Shown here: piece after piece, positions 1 to 6,582 of the stretch
Position numbering within the stretch: position 1 is the first letter of the stretch
How the letters are laid out: each line of letters begins with the position of its first letter
Position numbers and translations under genes: made by a program
NCBI GenBank assembly: GCA_002315945.1
Contig: DCIJ01000044.1
Span: 1-8,745 of the forward strand
DNA: 8,745 nt
Direction of reading: 5' to 3'
Source: Lachnospiraceae bacterium UBA1729
GTDB lineage: Bacteria > Bacillota > Clostridia > Lachnospirales > Lachnospiraceae
Notes under the pieces: model-generated
Database searches by the model: none
The model's input: only the letters and a program-made list of their open reading frames with translations
Told to the model about the DNA's origin: nothing

Positions 1-182
1 ACACTTCTGGCATCCATATCAATGATTTCTTCATTCAAAAGTCCCTGGTATCCACGCATGATACCCTTTACAGCTACGCCATTATTTAATGATTTTCTTA
101 CAACAGCACGAATTGCAGCATTCATTCCAGGTGAATCACCACCACTTGTTAAAACACCAATTGTCTTAATCTTTTTTGCCAT
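1..182 (-). CDS. pfkA: 6-phosphofructokinase, N-terminal part (cut by window edge)
   Basis: This is the first 60 codons of ATP-dependent 6-phosphofructokinase, the cytoplasmic glycolytic enzyme that phosphorylates fructose 6-phosphate to fructose 1,6-bisphosphate. The rest lies beyond the left edge. The visible protein starts MAKKIKTIGVLTSGGDSPGM and contains the family's N-terminal glycine loop GGDSPGMNAAIR (residues 14-25), which binds ATP phosphates, followed by RGYQGLL (residues 44-50), matching the GYxGL segment of bacterial PFKs. The ATG at 180-182 is chosen because AAGGAG sits at 190-195, seven bases upstream, and because the N-terminus aligns with the family start. It follows dnaE on the same strand, an order common in clostridia, and has its own strong promoter right after the dnaE stop. 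A PPi-dependent PFK cannot be excluded from this fragment, because the residues that discriminate the phosphoryl donor are outside the window. Confidence 0.95.
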   Translation of the reverse strand, partial: MAKKIKTIGVLTSGGDSPGMNAAIRAVVRKSLNNGVAVKGIMRGYQGLLNEEIIDMDARS

Positions 183-189
183 AACTAGT

Positions 190-195
190 CTCCTT
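190..195 (-). promoter_or_regulatory. ribosome binding site of pfkA
   Basis: AAGGAG on the minus strand lies seven bases before the ATG at 182. It fixes the start of the phosphofructokinase gene. Confidence 0.8.
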
Positions 196-240
196 ATGAT
201 TAACGAACTATCATGCTATTTTTTCAAACCTATTTAGTGA

Positions 241-269
241 ATTATATGACTTTTACACAAATAACGCAA
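241..269 (-). promoter_or_regulatory. sigma-A type promoter for pfkA
   Basis: On the minus strand TTGCGT (264-269) and a perfect TATAAT (241-246) are separated by exactly 17 bases. Transcription would start near 234 and give a leader of about 50 bases before the pfkA start at 182. The -35 begins six bases after the dnaE stop codon. No terminator is seen between dnaE and pfkA, so read-through from dnaE probably adds to this promoter. Confidence 0.75.
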
Positions 270-275
270 TAAAGC

Positions 276-3200
276 CTATACTACAAATTTGACTCTTTCT
301 TCTCCAAGCAGATTAATAAGCTCATCCTTTATATTACTTTTACCATTTACATTGAATCTGTTAGGTAACGCTTTCATCTGTTTTGTTTCAGAAATATACA
401 GGGTAACATTATCTTTTCCGGGATAGGTACCAATTAGCTTCATAACCTGAGCCTGCAGGTCGGTGTATTGCTTCATATCGTCAAATTTAATCCACAATTT
501 ACCAGCAATATCATCAAAGGATAATATTTCCTGAGCTATCATCTTGGCATCTTTGTCTTCCTCTGCCTGAACGCGGCCTTTGACAAATATTTTTTCATCC
601 TCATGAAGTAATCTCTGATATTTTTCATAAGTTTTAGGGAATACGATTACCTCAGTACTGCCAACCAAATCCTCCATCTGAACAAAGGCCATTATCTGAT
701 CATTCTTGGTATATTTGGTTTTAATATCATTAATCATTCCGCCAATTGTAGCCAGTGAATTGTCCTGTACAAGGGTAACACCAGTGTCTTCATCCAAAAT
801 GAAATCAGCCATGGTATTAGTAATATTTTTTCTCCACATCTTCTCCTGTTTTTCAAGAGGATGACCAGATATATATATGCCAAGGACTTCCTTTTCATAT
901 GCTAACAGTTGACTTTTTTCATATTCTTCCACATCAGGCAGAGAAATCTGATATTTTATCCTTTCTTCATCACCCATCATATCAAAAAGTGACATTTGCC
1001 CCTGGAAGCTGTGCTTCTTTTCCTTGTTTTCAGCATCAATGAGACTTTCAAATATCATTAAAAGCTGTCTTCTATTGGCTCCAAAGCCATCCATTGCTCC
1101 AGCCTTAATCAGGTTTTCAACAGTACGTTTATTAACATCTAAGTTAATGCATCTGGAAATAAAGGACTTAATATCTGTAAACTGGCCATTTTCCTCACGC
1201 TCTCTAACCATGGCATCCATACAGTTAGTTCCAATATTTTTTATGGCTCCCAATGCATATCGTATGGAATCCTTATCAACGCTAAAATCTGAACTTCCTG
1301 AATTTACATCAGGAGGCAGAAGTTTAATTCCCATATTCCTTGCAACCATAATATATGAGGATACTTTGGCCGTATTATCAATAAAAGAAGTCAATAGAGC
1401 TGCCATATATTCCACGGGATAATAATGTTTTAAGTATGCCGTCTGAAATGCAACTACTGCGTAGCAGGCAGCATGAGATTTATTAAAAGCATACTTGGCA
1501 AAATCCATCATCTCATCATAAATTTGTCCAGCTACAGCTTCTGTTATGCCTCTGGAAATACAGCCAGGTACCTGTTCAGCTTCATTACCATAGATGAAGT
1601 TCTGACGCTCCTTCTCCATTACAGCCTGTTTCTTTTTACTCATGGCACGTCTAACCAGGTCGCTTCTGCCAAGAGTATACCCGCCCAGATCACGAACTAT
1701 CTGCATAACCTGTTCCTGATATACTATACATCCATAAGTATTTGATAAAATAGGCTCCAGCTCAGGGCAGGAATATACTACCTTTTCTCCAGAATTCTTA
1801 CCCTTAATATATTTTGGAATAAAATCCATTGGACCAGGTCTGTACAGGGCAACACCAGCTATAATATCTTCAAGGCATTCAGGCTTTAATTCCTTCATAA
1901 AGCTGCGCATGCCTGCGGACTCAAGCTGAAATACGCCTTCAGTTTTACCAGCACCAATATCTGCATATACTTCCTTGTCATTGTAATCAATGGTTGAAAG
2001 ATTAATATTAATTCCTCTATTCTTGCTAATCAGGCCACAGGCATCCTTCAACACTGTCAGCGTACGAAGTCCCAGGAAGTCCATCTTTAGCAGACCCAGT
2101 TCCTCAAGTGTAGTCATTGTAAACTGAGTAGTAATTGAACCATCTGCACCTCTGGACAGAGGAACGAATTCATCTGCTGCTTTAGGACATATTACAACAC
2201 CGGCAGCATGCATGGATGAATGTCTGGGCAAGCCTTCAAGACATTTACACATATCAATTAGATGCTTCACAGTATCATCTTCGAAATATAGCTTTTTAAG
2301 CTCTGGATTCATCTCAATCGCTTTTTCCAGAGTAATATTTAATTCATTCGGAATCATTTTTGCTATGGAATCCACATATGAATAGGGTAAATCCATTGCA
2401 CGTCCTACGTCTCTGATTACTCCTTTGGCCTGAAGTGTACCAAAGGTAACAATCTGAACTACTTTTTCAGCTCCATATTTTTTGGAAACATATTCAATAA
2501 CCTTGTGCCTGTTGGTATAACAGAAATCAATATCAATATCAGGCATTGATACTCTCTCAGGATTCAGAAATCTTTCAAAAAGTAACTGGTATTTGATTGG
2601 ATCGATATCAGTAATTTTGAGACAATATGCCACAATAGAACCTGCAGCAGAACCTCTACCAGGTCCAACAGGAATATCATTCTCCTTGGAATAATTAATA
2701 AAGTCCCAAACAATGAGAAAGTAATCAACAAATCCCATTGTGGAAATAATATTTAATTCATAATCCAGTCTGTCCTTAAGTGTCTGATTAGTTCCTGCAA
2801 TCAGTACACTATCATCACCGTAACGCTCTTTTAAGCCTTTTTCACATAAATATCTTAAATAGGATAAGGATGTATGGCCATCGGGAACCTCATAATGAGG
2901 CAATTTATAATTGCCAAATTCAATTTCCACATGGCATCTGTCAGCAATCTTCTGAGTATTCTCTATTGCTTCAAGGGCATAGGGAAAGAGGGAACGCATC
3001 TCTTCTTCGCTCTTAACGAAGTACTGCCCCCCTTCATATCTCATTCTGTCTTCATCAGTTACCAGCTTGGCAGTCTGAATGCAAAGCAGAATATCATGGC
3101 TCTCCACATCGCTTTCATATGTATAATGAACGTCATTAGTAGCAACCAGAGGAATACCTAATTCTTCTGACAGATTCAGCAATACCGAATTAACTGTTCT

Positions 3201-3746
3201 CTGTTCAGGGATACCGTGGTCCTGCAACTCTAAAAAGAAATTACCGGGACCAAATAAATCTCTGTATTTGATTGCTACCTTTTTAGCCTCATCAACCAAC
3301 CCCCTCATAATATAACGGGGTATTTCTCCTGCCAGACAGGCTGAACAGCATATTAGCCCTTCGTGGTACTTTGAAATGACCTCAAAATCAACTCTGGGCT
3401 TATAGTAATATCCTTCAGTAAAGCCTTTGCTAACGATTTTAATAAGATTTTGATAGCCAGTATTATTTTCAGCTAACAATATCAAATGATGATATCTTTC
3501 GTCTCCGCCCTTTTCTTTATCAAAGCGTGAGCCGGGCGCCACATACACCTCACAACCAAGTATAGGATTTATTCCATTTGCTTTACACTCTCTGTAAAAA
3601 TCTATTGCTCCATACATAACACCATGGTCAGTTATGGCAGCAGAATTCATTCCTAACTCTTTTACACGTTTTACATATTCTTTTATCTTGTTAGAGCCAT
3701 CCAACAGACTATATTCTGTATGGACATGGAGATGGGTAAATGACAT
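276..3746 (-). CDS. dnaE: DNA polymerase III alpha subunit (DnaE)
   Basis: A complete C-family replicative DNA polymerase of 1156 residues, typical of DnaE1-type proteins. In Firmicutes DnaE works alongside PolC at the fork, classically extending RNA primers. Domains in order: N-terminal PHP domain (about 1-210) with HLHVH (5-9), TDH (39-41), CE (65-66), HH (86-87) and NDVH (204-207); polymerase palm and fingers with GPGRGSAAGS (361-370), catalytic PDIDIDF (Asp403, Asp405) and the third catalytic Asp556 in KMDFLGLRT; YRPGPM (635-640); a helix-hairpin-helix region near 870-900; an internal beta-clamp motif QMSLF (917-921); and an OB-fold near 998-1075, then a C-terminal domain. The start at 3746 has AAGGAA eight bases upstream (3755-3760) and matches the family N-terminus. 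The stop is TAG. It is divergent from the tRNA-Leu gene and upstream of pfkA. Confidence 0.98.
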   Translation of the reverse strand: MSFTHLHVHTEYSLLDGSNKIKEYVKRVKELGMNSAAITDHGVMYGAIDFYRECKANGINPILGCEVYVAPGSRFDKEKGGDERYHHLILLAENNTGYQNLIKIVSKGFTEGYYYKPRVDFEVISKYHEGLICCSACLAGEIPRYIMRGLVDEAKKVAIKYRDLFGPGNFFLELQDHGIPEQRTVNSVLLNLSEELGIPLVATNDVHYTYESDVESHDILLCIQTAKLVTDEDRMRYEGGQYFVKSEEEMRSLFPYALEAIENTQKIADRCHVEIEFGNYKLPHYEVPDGHTSLSYLRYLCEKGLKERYGDDSVLIAGTNQTLKDRLDYELNIISTMGFVDYFLIVWDFINYSKENDIPVGPGRGSAAGSIVAYCLKITDIDPIKYQLLFERFLNPERVSMPDIDIDFCYTNRHKVIEYVSKKYGAEKVVQIVTFGTLQAKGVIRDVGRAMDLPYSYVDSIAKMIPNELNITLEKAIEMNPELKKLYFEDDTVKHLIDMCKCLEGLPRHSSMHAAGVVICPKAADEFVPLSRGADGSITTQFTMTTLEELGLLKMDFLGLRTLTVLKDACGLISKNRGININLSTIDYNDKEVYADIGAGKTEGVFQLESAGMRSFMKELKPECLEDIIAGVALYRPGPMDFIPKYIKGKNSGEKVVYSCPELEPILSNTYGCIVYQEQVMQIVRDLGGYTLGRSDLVRRAMSKKKQAVMEKERQNFIYGNEAEQVPGCISRGITEAVAGQIYDEMMDFAKYAFNKSHAACYAVVAFQTAYLKHYYPVEYMAALLTSFIDNTAKVSSYIMVARNMGIKLLPPDVNSGSSDFSVDKDSIRYALGAIKNIGTNCMDAMVREREENGQFTDIKSFISRCINLDVNKRTVENLIKAGAMDGFGANRRQLLMIFESLIDAENKEKKHSFQGQMSLFDMMGDEERIKYQISLPDVEEYEKSQLLAYEKEVLGIYISGHPLEKQEKMWRKNITNTMADFILDEDTGVTLVQDNSLATIGGMINDIKTKYTKNDQIMAFVQMEDLVGSTEVIVFPKTYEKYQRLLHEDEKIFVKGRVQAEEDKDAKMIAQEILSFDDIAGKLWIKFDDMKQYTDLQAQVMKLIGTYPGKDNVTLYISETKQMKALPNRFNVNGKSNIKDELINLLGEERVKFVV

Positions 3747-3795
3747 AAAAAATATTCCTTTTACTTTTTTCTATAATTATATATCAAATTGATTT

Positions 3796-3824
3796 AATAA
3801 AAAAGAAATGTTTATAGTTGACAA
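3796..3824 (-). promoter_or_regulatory. possible dnaE promoter
   Basis: On the minus strand TTGTCA (3819-3824) and TTTATT (3796-3801) are 17 bases apart. The start point would be near 3789, giving a leader of about 43 bases to the dnaE ATG. The -35 overlaps the -35 of the divergent tRNA promoter. The -10 matches the consensus at only four of six positions. A perfect minus-strand TATAAT also exists at 3776-3781, but only poly-T stands at its -35 position, so which one is used is unclear. Confidence 0.35.
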
Positions 3825-3846
3825 AGTATAATCTCTATTGTAAACT
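3818..3846 (+). promoter_or_regulatory. promoter of tRNA-Leu
   Basis: A perfect TTGACA (3818-3823) is followed after 17 bases by TAAACT (3841-3846). The predicted start near 3853 lies about 19 bases before the mature tRNA 5' end, a normal short leader for RNase P removal. The perfect TATAAT at 3827-3832 is too close to TTGACA to pair with it. Confidence 0.6.
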
Positions 3847-3871
3847 ACAAAAGTTCGAAAGAACAAGCCAT

Positions 3872-3954
3872 GCAGGAGTGGTGGAATGGCAGACGCGCAG
3901 GCTTCAGGTGCCTGTGTTGGCAACAACGTGTGGGTTCAAGTCCCATCTCCTGCA
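3872..3954 (+). tRNA. tRNA-Leu, anticodon CAG
   Basis: An 83-base class II (long variable arm) tRNA that folds fully by eye. The acceptor stem GCAGGAG (3872-3878) pairs perfectly with CTCCTGC (3947-3953), followed by discriminator A at 3954. The anticodon stem CAGGC (3898-3902) / GCCTG (3910-3914) encloses loop TTCAGGT, with anticodon CAG at 3905-3907, which reads CUG leucine codons. The variable arm is GTTG-GCAA-CAAC (3916-3927). The T arm is GTGGG-TTCAAGT-CCCAT (3930-3946). The D stem is GTG/CGC with one G-T wobble. The 3' CCA is not encoded (TATT follows the discriminator), so it must be added by CCA-adding enzyme. It stands alone between its own promoter and terminator. Confidence 0.97.
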
Positions 3955-3959
3955 TATTC

Positions 3960-3986
3960 AAGCAAGTCGTAAGACTTGCTTTTTTT
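3960..3986 (+). terminator. intrinsic terminator of tRNA-Leu
   Basis: A perfect 8-bp stem AGCAAGTC (3961-3968) / GACTTGCT (3973-3980) with loop GTAA, extended by an outer A-T pair, runs straight into seven T residues (3980-3986). It begins six bases after the tRNA 3' end. The opposite strand lacks a T tract in the right place, so it is directional. Confidence 0.9.
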
Positions 3987-4006
3987 GTTGCATAAAATCG
4001 ACAAAT

Positions 4007-4030
4007 GATGCTTTATGCGAGCATAGCATC
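4007..4030. repeat. imperfect inverted repeat in convergent intergenic region
   Basis: GATGC (4007-4011) pairs with GCATC (4026-4030) and TATG (4014-4017) with CATA (4022-4025), around loop CGAG, with a two-base TT bulge. GCATAAA (3990-3996) and TTTATGC (4012-4018) offer a competing pairing. It has no following T tract and lies between the two facing terminators. No function is assigned. Confidence 0.4.
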
Positions 4031-4050
4031 GCTTTCCGGCCTTGTGCATC

Positions 4051-4086
4051 AAAAAAAGAGTCTCCCCATTATTTGAGGAAACTCTT
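4051..4086 (-). terminator. intrinsic terminator of the nfnAB operon
   Basis: Read on the minus strand, a 12-bp stem with two G-U pairs, AAGAGTTTCCTC (4075-4086) with GGGGAGACTCTT (4056-4067), encloses a seven-base loop and is followed by a T tract (forward A run 4051-4057). It starts about 22 bases after the stop codon of the large Nfn subunit. Confidence 0.9.
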
Positions 4087-4108
4087 GATTTATTCATTAT
4101 TCTATCAA

Positions 4109-5497
4109 TTATTTTGAAAGGTAATTGTCAATACCCTTTGCTCCGGCCTTGCCAGCACCCATAGCAAGAATAACTGTAGCAGCTCCGGTAACAGCGTCAC
4201 CACCAGCATAAACGCCTTCTTTGGTAGTCTTGCCTTCTTCTTCATCAGCTACAATACATTTCCACTTATTAACTTCAAGACCTTCTGTTGTGCTTGAAAT
4301 AAGGGGATTAGGAGAAGTACCAAGTGACATGATAACTGTATCAACATCAATTACATATTCACTTCCTTCAACTACTACAGGGCGTCTTCTACCAGATTCA
4401 TCAGGCTCACCAAGTTCCATCTTAACACACTTGATACCATTAACCCATCCGTTATCGTCAGAGAGAATCTCAACAGGATTGGTAAGAAGGTCAAAGATTA
4501 CGCCCTCTTCCTTAGCGTGATGAACTTCTTCGACTCTGGCAGGAAGCTCTTCTTCACTTCTTCTGTATACAATATGAACCTCAGCACCAAGTCTTAAAGC
4601 AGTTCTGGCAGCATCCATAGCTACATTACCACCGCCGACAACAGCAACCTTATTTCCTCTCATAATAGGAGTCTTTGAATTCTCATCAAAAGCCTTCATC
4701 AGATTACTTCTGGTAAGATATTCGTTTGCAGAGAACACGCCGTTAGCCTGCTCACCAGGGATTCCCATGAATTTTGGCAGACCAGCTCCTGAACCAATAA
4801 ATACAGCTGAAAAACCTTCTTCATTAAGAAGCTCATCAATAGTGGTAGATTTACCAATAACAACGTCAGTCTCAATCTTAACGCCTAAAGATTTAACATT
4901 TTCGATTTCTTTAGCAACTACTTTTTCCTTAGGAAGTCTGAACTCAGGAATACCATATACAAGTACACCACCAGCCTGATGAAGTGCTTCGAAAATAGTC
5001 ACATCGTAACCCATCTTAGCTAAATCGCCAGCACATGTAAGTCCAGCAGGGCCTGAACCAATAACAGCAACCTTCTTGCCTTTCTTTTCTGTGCTTCCAA
5101 CTGGTTTGATATTATTCTCACTAGCCCAGTCAGCTACAAAACGCTCTAATTTACCGATAGATACAGGCTCACCCTTAATACCTCGGATACATTTTCCTTC
5201 ACACTGGCTCTCCTGAGGACATACACGTCCACATACTGCAGGAAGTGCACTGCTTTCACCAATTATCTGATAAGCATTCTCAATATTGCCATTCTTAACC
5301 TGCTCAATAAATCCAGGAATGTTAATACTAACAGGGCATCCCTTAATACACTGTGCATTTTTACAGTTGATACATCTGGTTGCCTCTGCCATGGCTTCTT
5401 CTTTATTATATCCAAGGCAAACCTCTTCAAAATTCTTAGCTCGAACCTGTGGATCCTGTTCTCTGACAGGTACTTTCTTTAAAACATCTACTTCCAT
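4109..5497 (-). CDS. nfnB: NADH-dependent reduced ferredoxin:NADP+ oxidoreductase, large subunit (GltA/GltD-like)
   Basis: A 462-residue cytoplasmic flavoprotein. In Nfn complexes this subunit carries the bifurcating FAD, two [4Fe-4S] clusters and the NADP(H) site, coupling ferredoxin and NAD(H) to NADP(H). Visible parts: an N-terminal iron-sulfur region with CxxCxxxxCxxxC (Cys42, 45, 50, 54) and Cys89, 93, 99, 103, with Glu96 in CPQE; FAD loop GSGPAGL (147-153); NADP motif VVGGGNVAMDAA (286-297) followed by YRR (311-313), whose arginines fit 2'-phosphate binding; and C-terminal FAD motif AGGD (431-434). An upstream in-frame GTG at 5516-5518 would add seven residues. I prefer the ATG at 5495-5497 because AGAGGAG (5504-5510) lies six bases before it. 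The protein also matches homotetrameric glutamate synthase small subunit (the usual 'gltA' label). No large glutamate synthase subunit is present, and the upstream partner is NfnA-like, so Nfn is the better call. Confidence 0.88.
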   Translation of the reverse strand: MEVDVLKKVPVREQDPQVRAKNFEEVCLGYNKEEAMAEATRCINCKNAQCIKGCPVSINIPGFIEQVKNGNIENAYQIIGESSALPAVCGRVCPQESQCEGKCIRGIKGEPVSIGKLERFVADWASENNIKPVGSTEKKGKKVAVIGSGPAGLTCAGDLAKMGYDVTIFEALHQAGGVLVYGIPEFRLPKEKVVAKEIENVKSLGVKIETDVVIGKSTTIDELLNEEGFSAVFIGSGAGLPKFMGIPGEQANGVFSANEYLTRSNLMKAFDENSKTPIMRGNKVAVVGGGNVAMDAARTALRLGAEVHIVYRRSEEELPARVEEVHHAKEEGVIFDLLTNPVEILSDDNGWVNGIKCVKMELGEPDESGRRRPVVVEGSEYVIDVDTVIMSLGTSPNPLISSTTEGLEVNKWKCIVADEEEGKTTKEGVYAGGDAVTGAATVILAMGAGKAGAKGIDNYLSK

Positions 5498-5503
5498 TTC
5501 AAT

Positions 5504-5510
5504 CTCCTCT
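5504..5510 (-). promoter_or_regulatory. ribosome binding site deciding the nfnB start
   Basis: AGAGGAG on the minus strand is six bases before the ATG at 5497. It lies inside the longer reading that begins with GTG at 5518, which argues that the GTG is not the start. Confidence 0.8.
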
Positions 5511-5566
5511 GAATACACTATATCAACAAATATCTGAAAATTACTTCGTAAAAAATTAGCAAATTT

Positions 5567-6448
5567 CTATGAGCAGTTACCACATCCACCGTGATGTGTA
5601 TCACCCTCTTTAATTGCTAACATAGCTCTACCCTCAGCAGTCTTGTATATCTGCTGACGCTTCATTGCCTGATCAAAATCAACTAAATGTCCATCAAACT
5701 CAGGTCCATCAACGCAGGCAAACTTAACTTCTCCACCAACAGTAACTCTGCAGGCACCACACATACCTGTACCATCAACCATAATAGGATTCAGGGAAAC
5801 AACTGTAGGAATACCAAGCTCCTTTGTCTGTTTGCAGACAAACTTCATCATAATCATGGGGCCGATAGCTACACAGACATCATAGCTTTTGCCTTCTTTT
5901 GTAACAAGATCAGCTATTGTAGTAGTAACCATACCGCTTCTACCATATGATCCATCGTCAGTTGTAACATATAAATTGCCAGCAACTGCTTCCATTTCTT
6001 TTTCAAGAATCAGAATGTCCTTTGTCTTGGCACCAACGATTACATCAGCATCAACACCATGCTCTTTTAACCATTTAACCTGAGGATATACAGGAGCTGT
6101 ACCTACACCACCTGCAACAAACAGAATTTTCTTCTTCTTTAATTCTTCTATATCTTCCTTAACAAATTCTGAAGGACAACCTAAAGGTCCAACAAAATCA
6201 TGCATATATTCACCAGCCTGAAGATTTGTCATTCTGGTAGTCTCAGCGCCAACAGTCTGGAATACAATTGTAACAGTTCCGTTTTCTCTGGAATAATCAC
6301 AGATTGTAAGAGGAATTCTCTCACCCTCTTCATCCATTCTTACAATAACAAACTGTCCAGGTTCACAGGACTTTGCAACTCTGGGAGCTTCGATAACCAT
6401 TAAATAAATATTATCATTAAGCTGTTTCTTTTCTAAAATCTTAAACAT
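5567..6448 (-). CDS. nfnA: NADH-dependent reduced ferredoxin:NADP+ oxidoreductase, small subunit (sulfide/dihydroorotate dehydrogenase-like)
   Basis: A 293-residue ferredoxin-reductase-fold protein, cytoplasmic. In Nfn it binds FAD, NAD(H) and one [2Fe-2S] cluster and passes electrons to or from the large subunit. Visible parts: FAD-binding motif RIPLTICDY (44-52); FVGPLG (85-90); NAD-binding loop GGVGTAP (113-119); and a C-terminal cluster region with DGTGMCGAC (225-233), then FAC (Cys245) and DGPEFDGH. Cluster positions are Asp225, Cys230, Cys233 and Cys245. Aspartate replaces the first cysteine of PyrK-type proteins, a hallmark of Nfn small subunits. The tail has a further CGNC (289-292). 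An upstream ATG at 6464-6466 is in frame but has no ribosome site. The ATG at 6446-6448 has GGAGGAG four bases before it, so it is chosen. The gene is first in a two-gene operon, 69 bases before nfnB. PyrK or SudB are alternatives, but no pyrD is adjacent. Confidence 0.88.
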   Translation of the reverse strand: MFKILEKKQLNDNIYLMVIEAPRVAKSCEPGQFVIVRMDEEGERIPLTICDYSRENGTVTIVFQTVGAETTRMTNLQAGEYMHDFVGPLGCPSEFVKEDIEELKKKKILFVAGGVGTAPVYPQVKWLKEHGVDADVIVGAKTKDILILEKEMEAVAGNLYVTTDDGSYGRSGMVTTTIADLVTKEGKSYDVCVAIGPMIMMKFVCKQTKELGIPTVVSLNPIMVDGTGMCGACRVTVGGEVKFACVDGPEFDGHLVDFDQAMKRQQIYKTAEGRAMLAIKEGDTHHGGCGNCS

Positions 6449-6452
6449 TTTT

Positions 6453-6459
6453 CTCCTCC
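6453..6459 (-). promoter_or_regulatory. ribosome binding site deciding the nfnA start
   Basis: GGAGGAG on the minus strand, four bases before the ATG at 6448, is close to a perfect anti-16S match. It falls within codons of the longer reading from 6466, so the longer start is unlikely. Confidence 0.85.
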
Positions 6460-6511
6460 AAAACATTTCAATGCTTTAAATGATTGGTCGTGAATTAAAA
6501 CAATCTTACAT

Positions 6512-6540
6512 ACTATATGATAAAAGTGTCATAACTTCAA
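6512..6540 (-). promoter_or_regulatory. promoter of the nfnAB operon
   Basis: On the minus strand TTGAAG (6535-6540) and TATAGT (6512-6517) are 17 bases apart. Transcription would begin near 6505, leaving a leader of about 57 bases before nfnA. The leader contains a weak GATTG/CAATC inverted repeat (6482-6486 and 6501-6505), with no clear regulator assignment. Confidence 0.6.
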
Positions 6541-6542
6541 GG

Positions 6543-6582
6543 AAAATAGGCAAAAAATCAAAATTTGTTTAGTTCCTATTTT
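6543..6582 (-). terminator. possible weak terminator after the hydrolase gene
   Basis: An 8-bp inverted repeat, AAAATAGG and CCTATTTT on either strand (forward 6543-6550 and 6575-6582), has a 24-base AT-rich loop. It spans the hydrolase stop codon and ends two bases before the nfnA -35. The U-rich arm could act in termination, but the stem is AT-rich and the loop long. No better terminator is seen between the two operons. Confidence 0.3.

Noticed and set aside
22..237. 71-codon plus-strand frame opposite pfkA
   Set aside because: It is antisense to a clearly coding phosphofructokinase N-terminus, has no family resemblance and no ribosome site.
183..240. Possible riboswitch in the pfkA leader
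   Set aside because: The leader is only about 50 bases and shows just a 5-bp ATGAT/ATCAT pairing (196-214). That is too small for any known aptamer.
1024..1745. Two plus-strand frames of 132 and 90 codons inside dnaE
   Set aside because: They are shadows of the polymerase gene on the other strand, with no recognisable domains or upstream ribosome site.
3818..4117. 99-codon plus-strand open frame with the peptide VVEWQTRRLQVPVLATTC
   Set aside because: It is the conceptual translation of the tRNA-Leu gene and its terminator. Such peptides are well-known false proteins from leucine tRNAs. It has no ribosome site and starts inside the tRNA promoter.
6482..6505. Possible Rex (NADH-sensing) operator in the nfnA leader
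   Set aside because: The GATTG/CAATC repeat has arms of five bases and the wrong inner sequence and length compared with the TTGTTAA-N4-TTAACAA type. Regulation of Nfn by redox would make sense, but the site does not fit.
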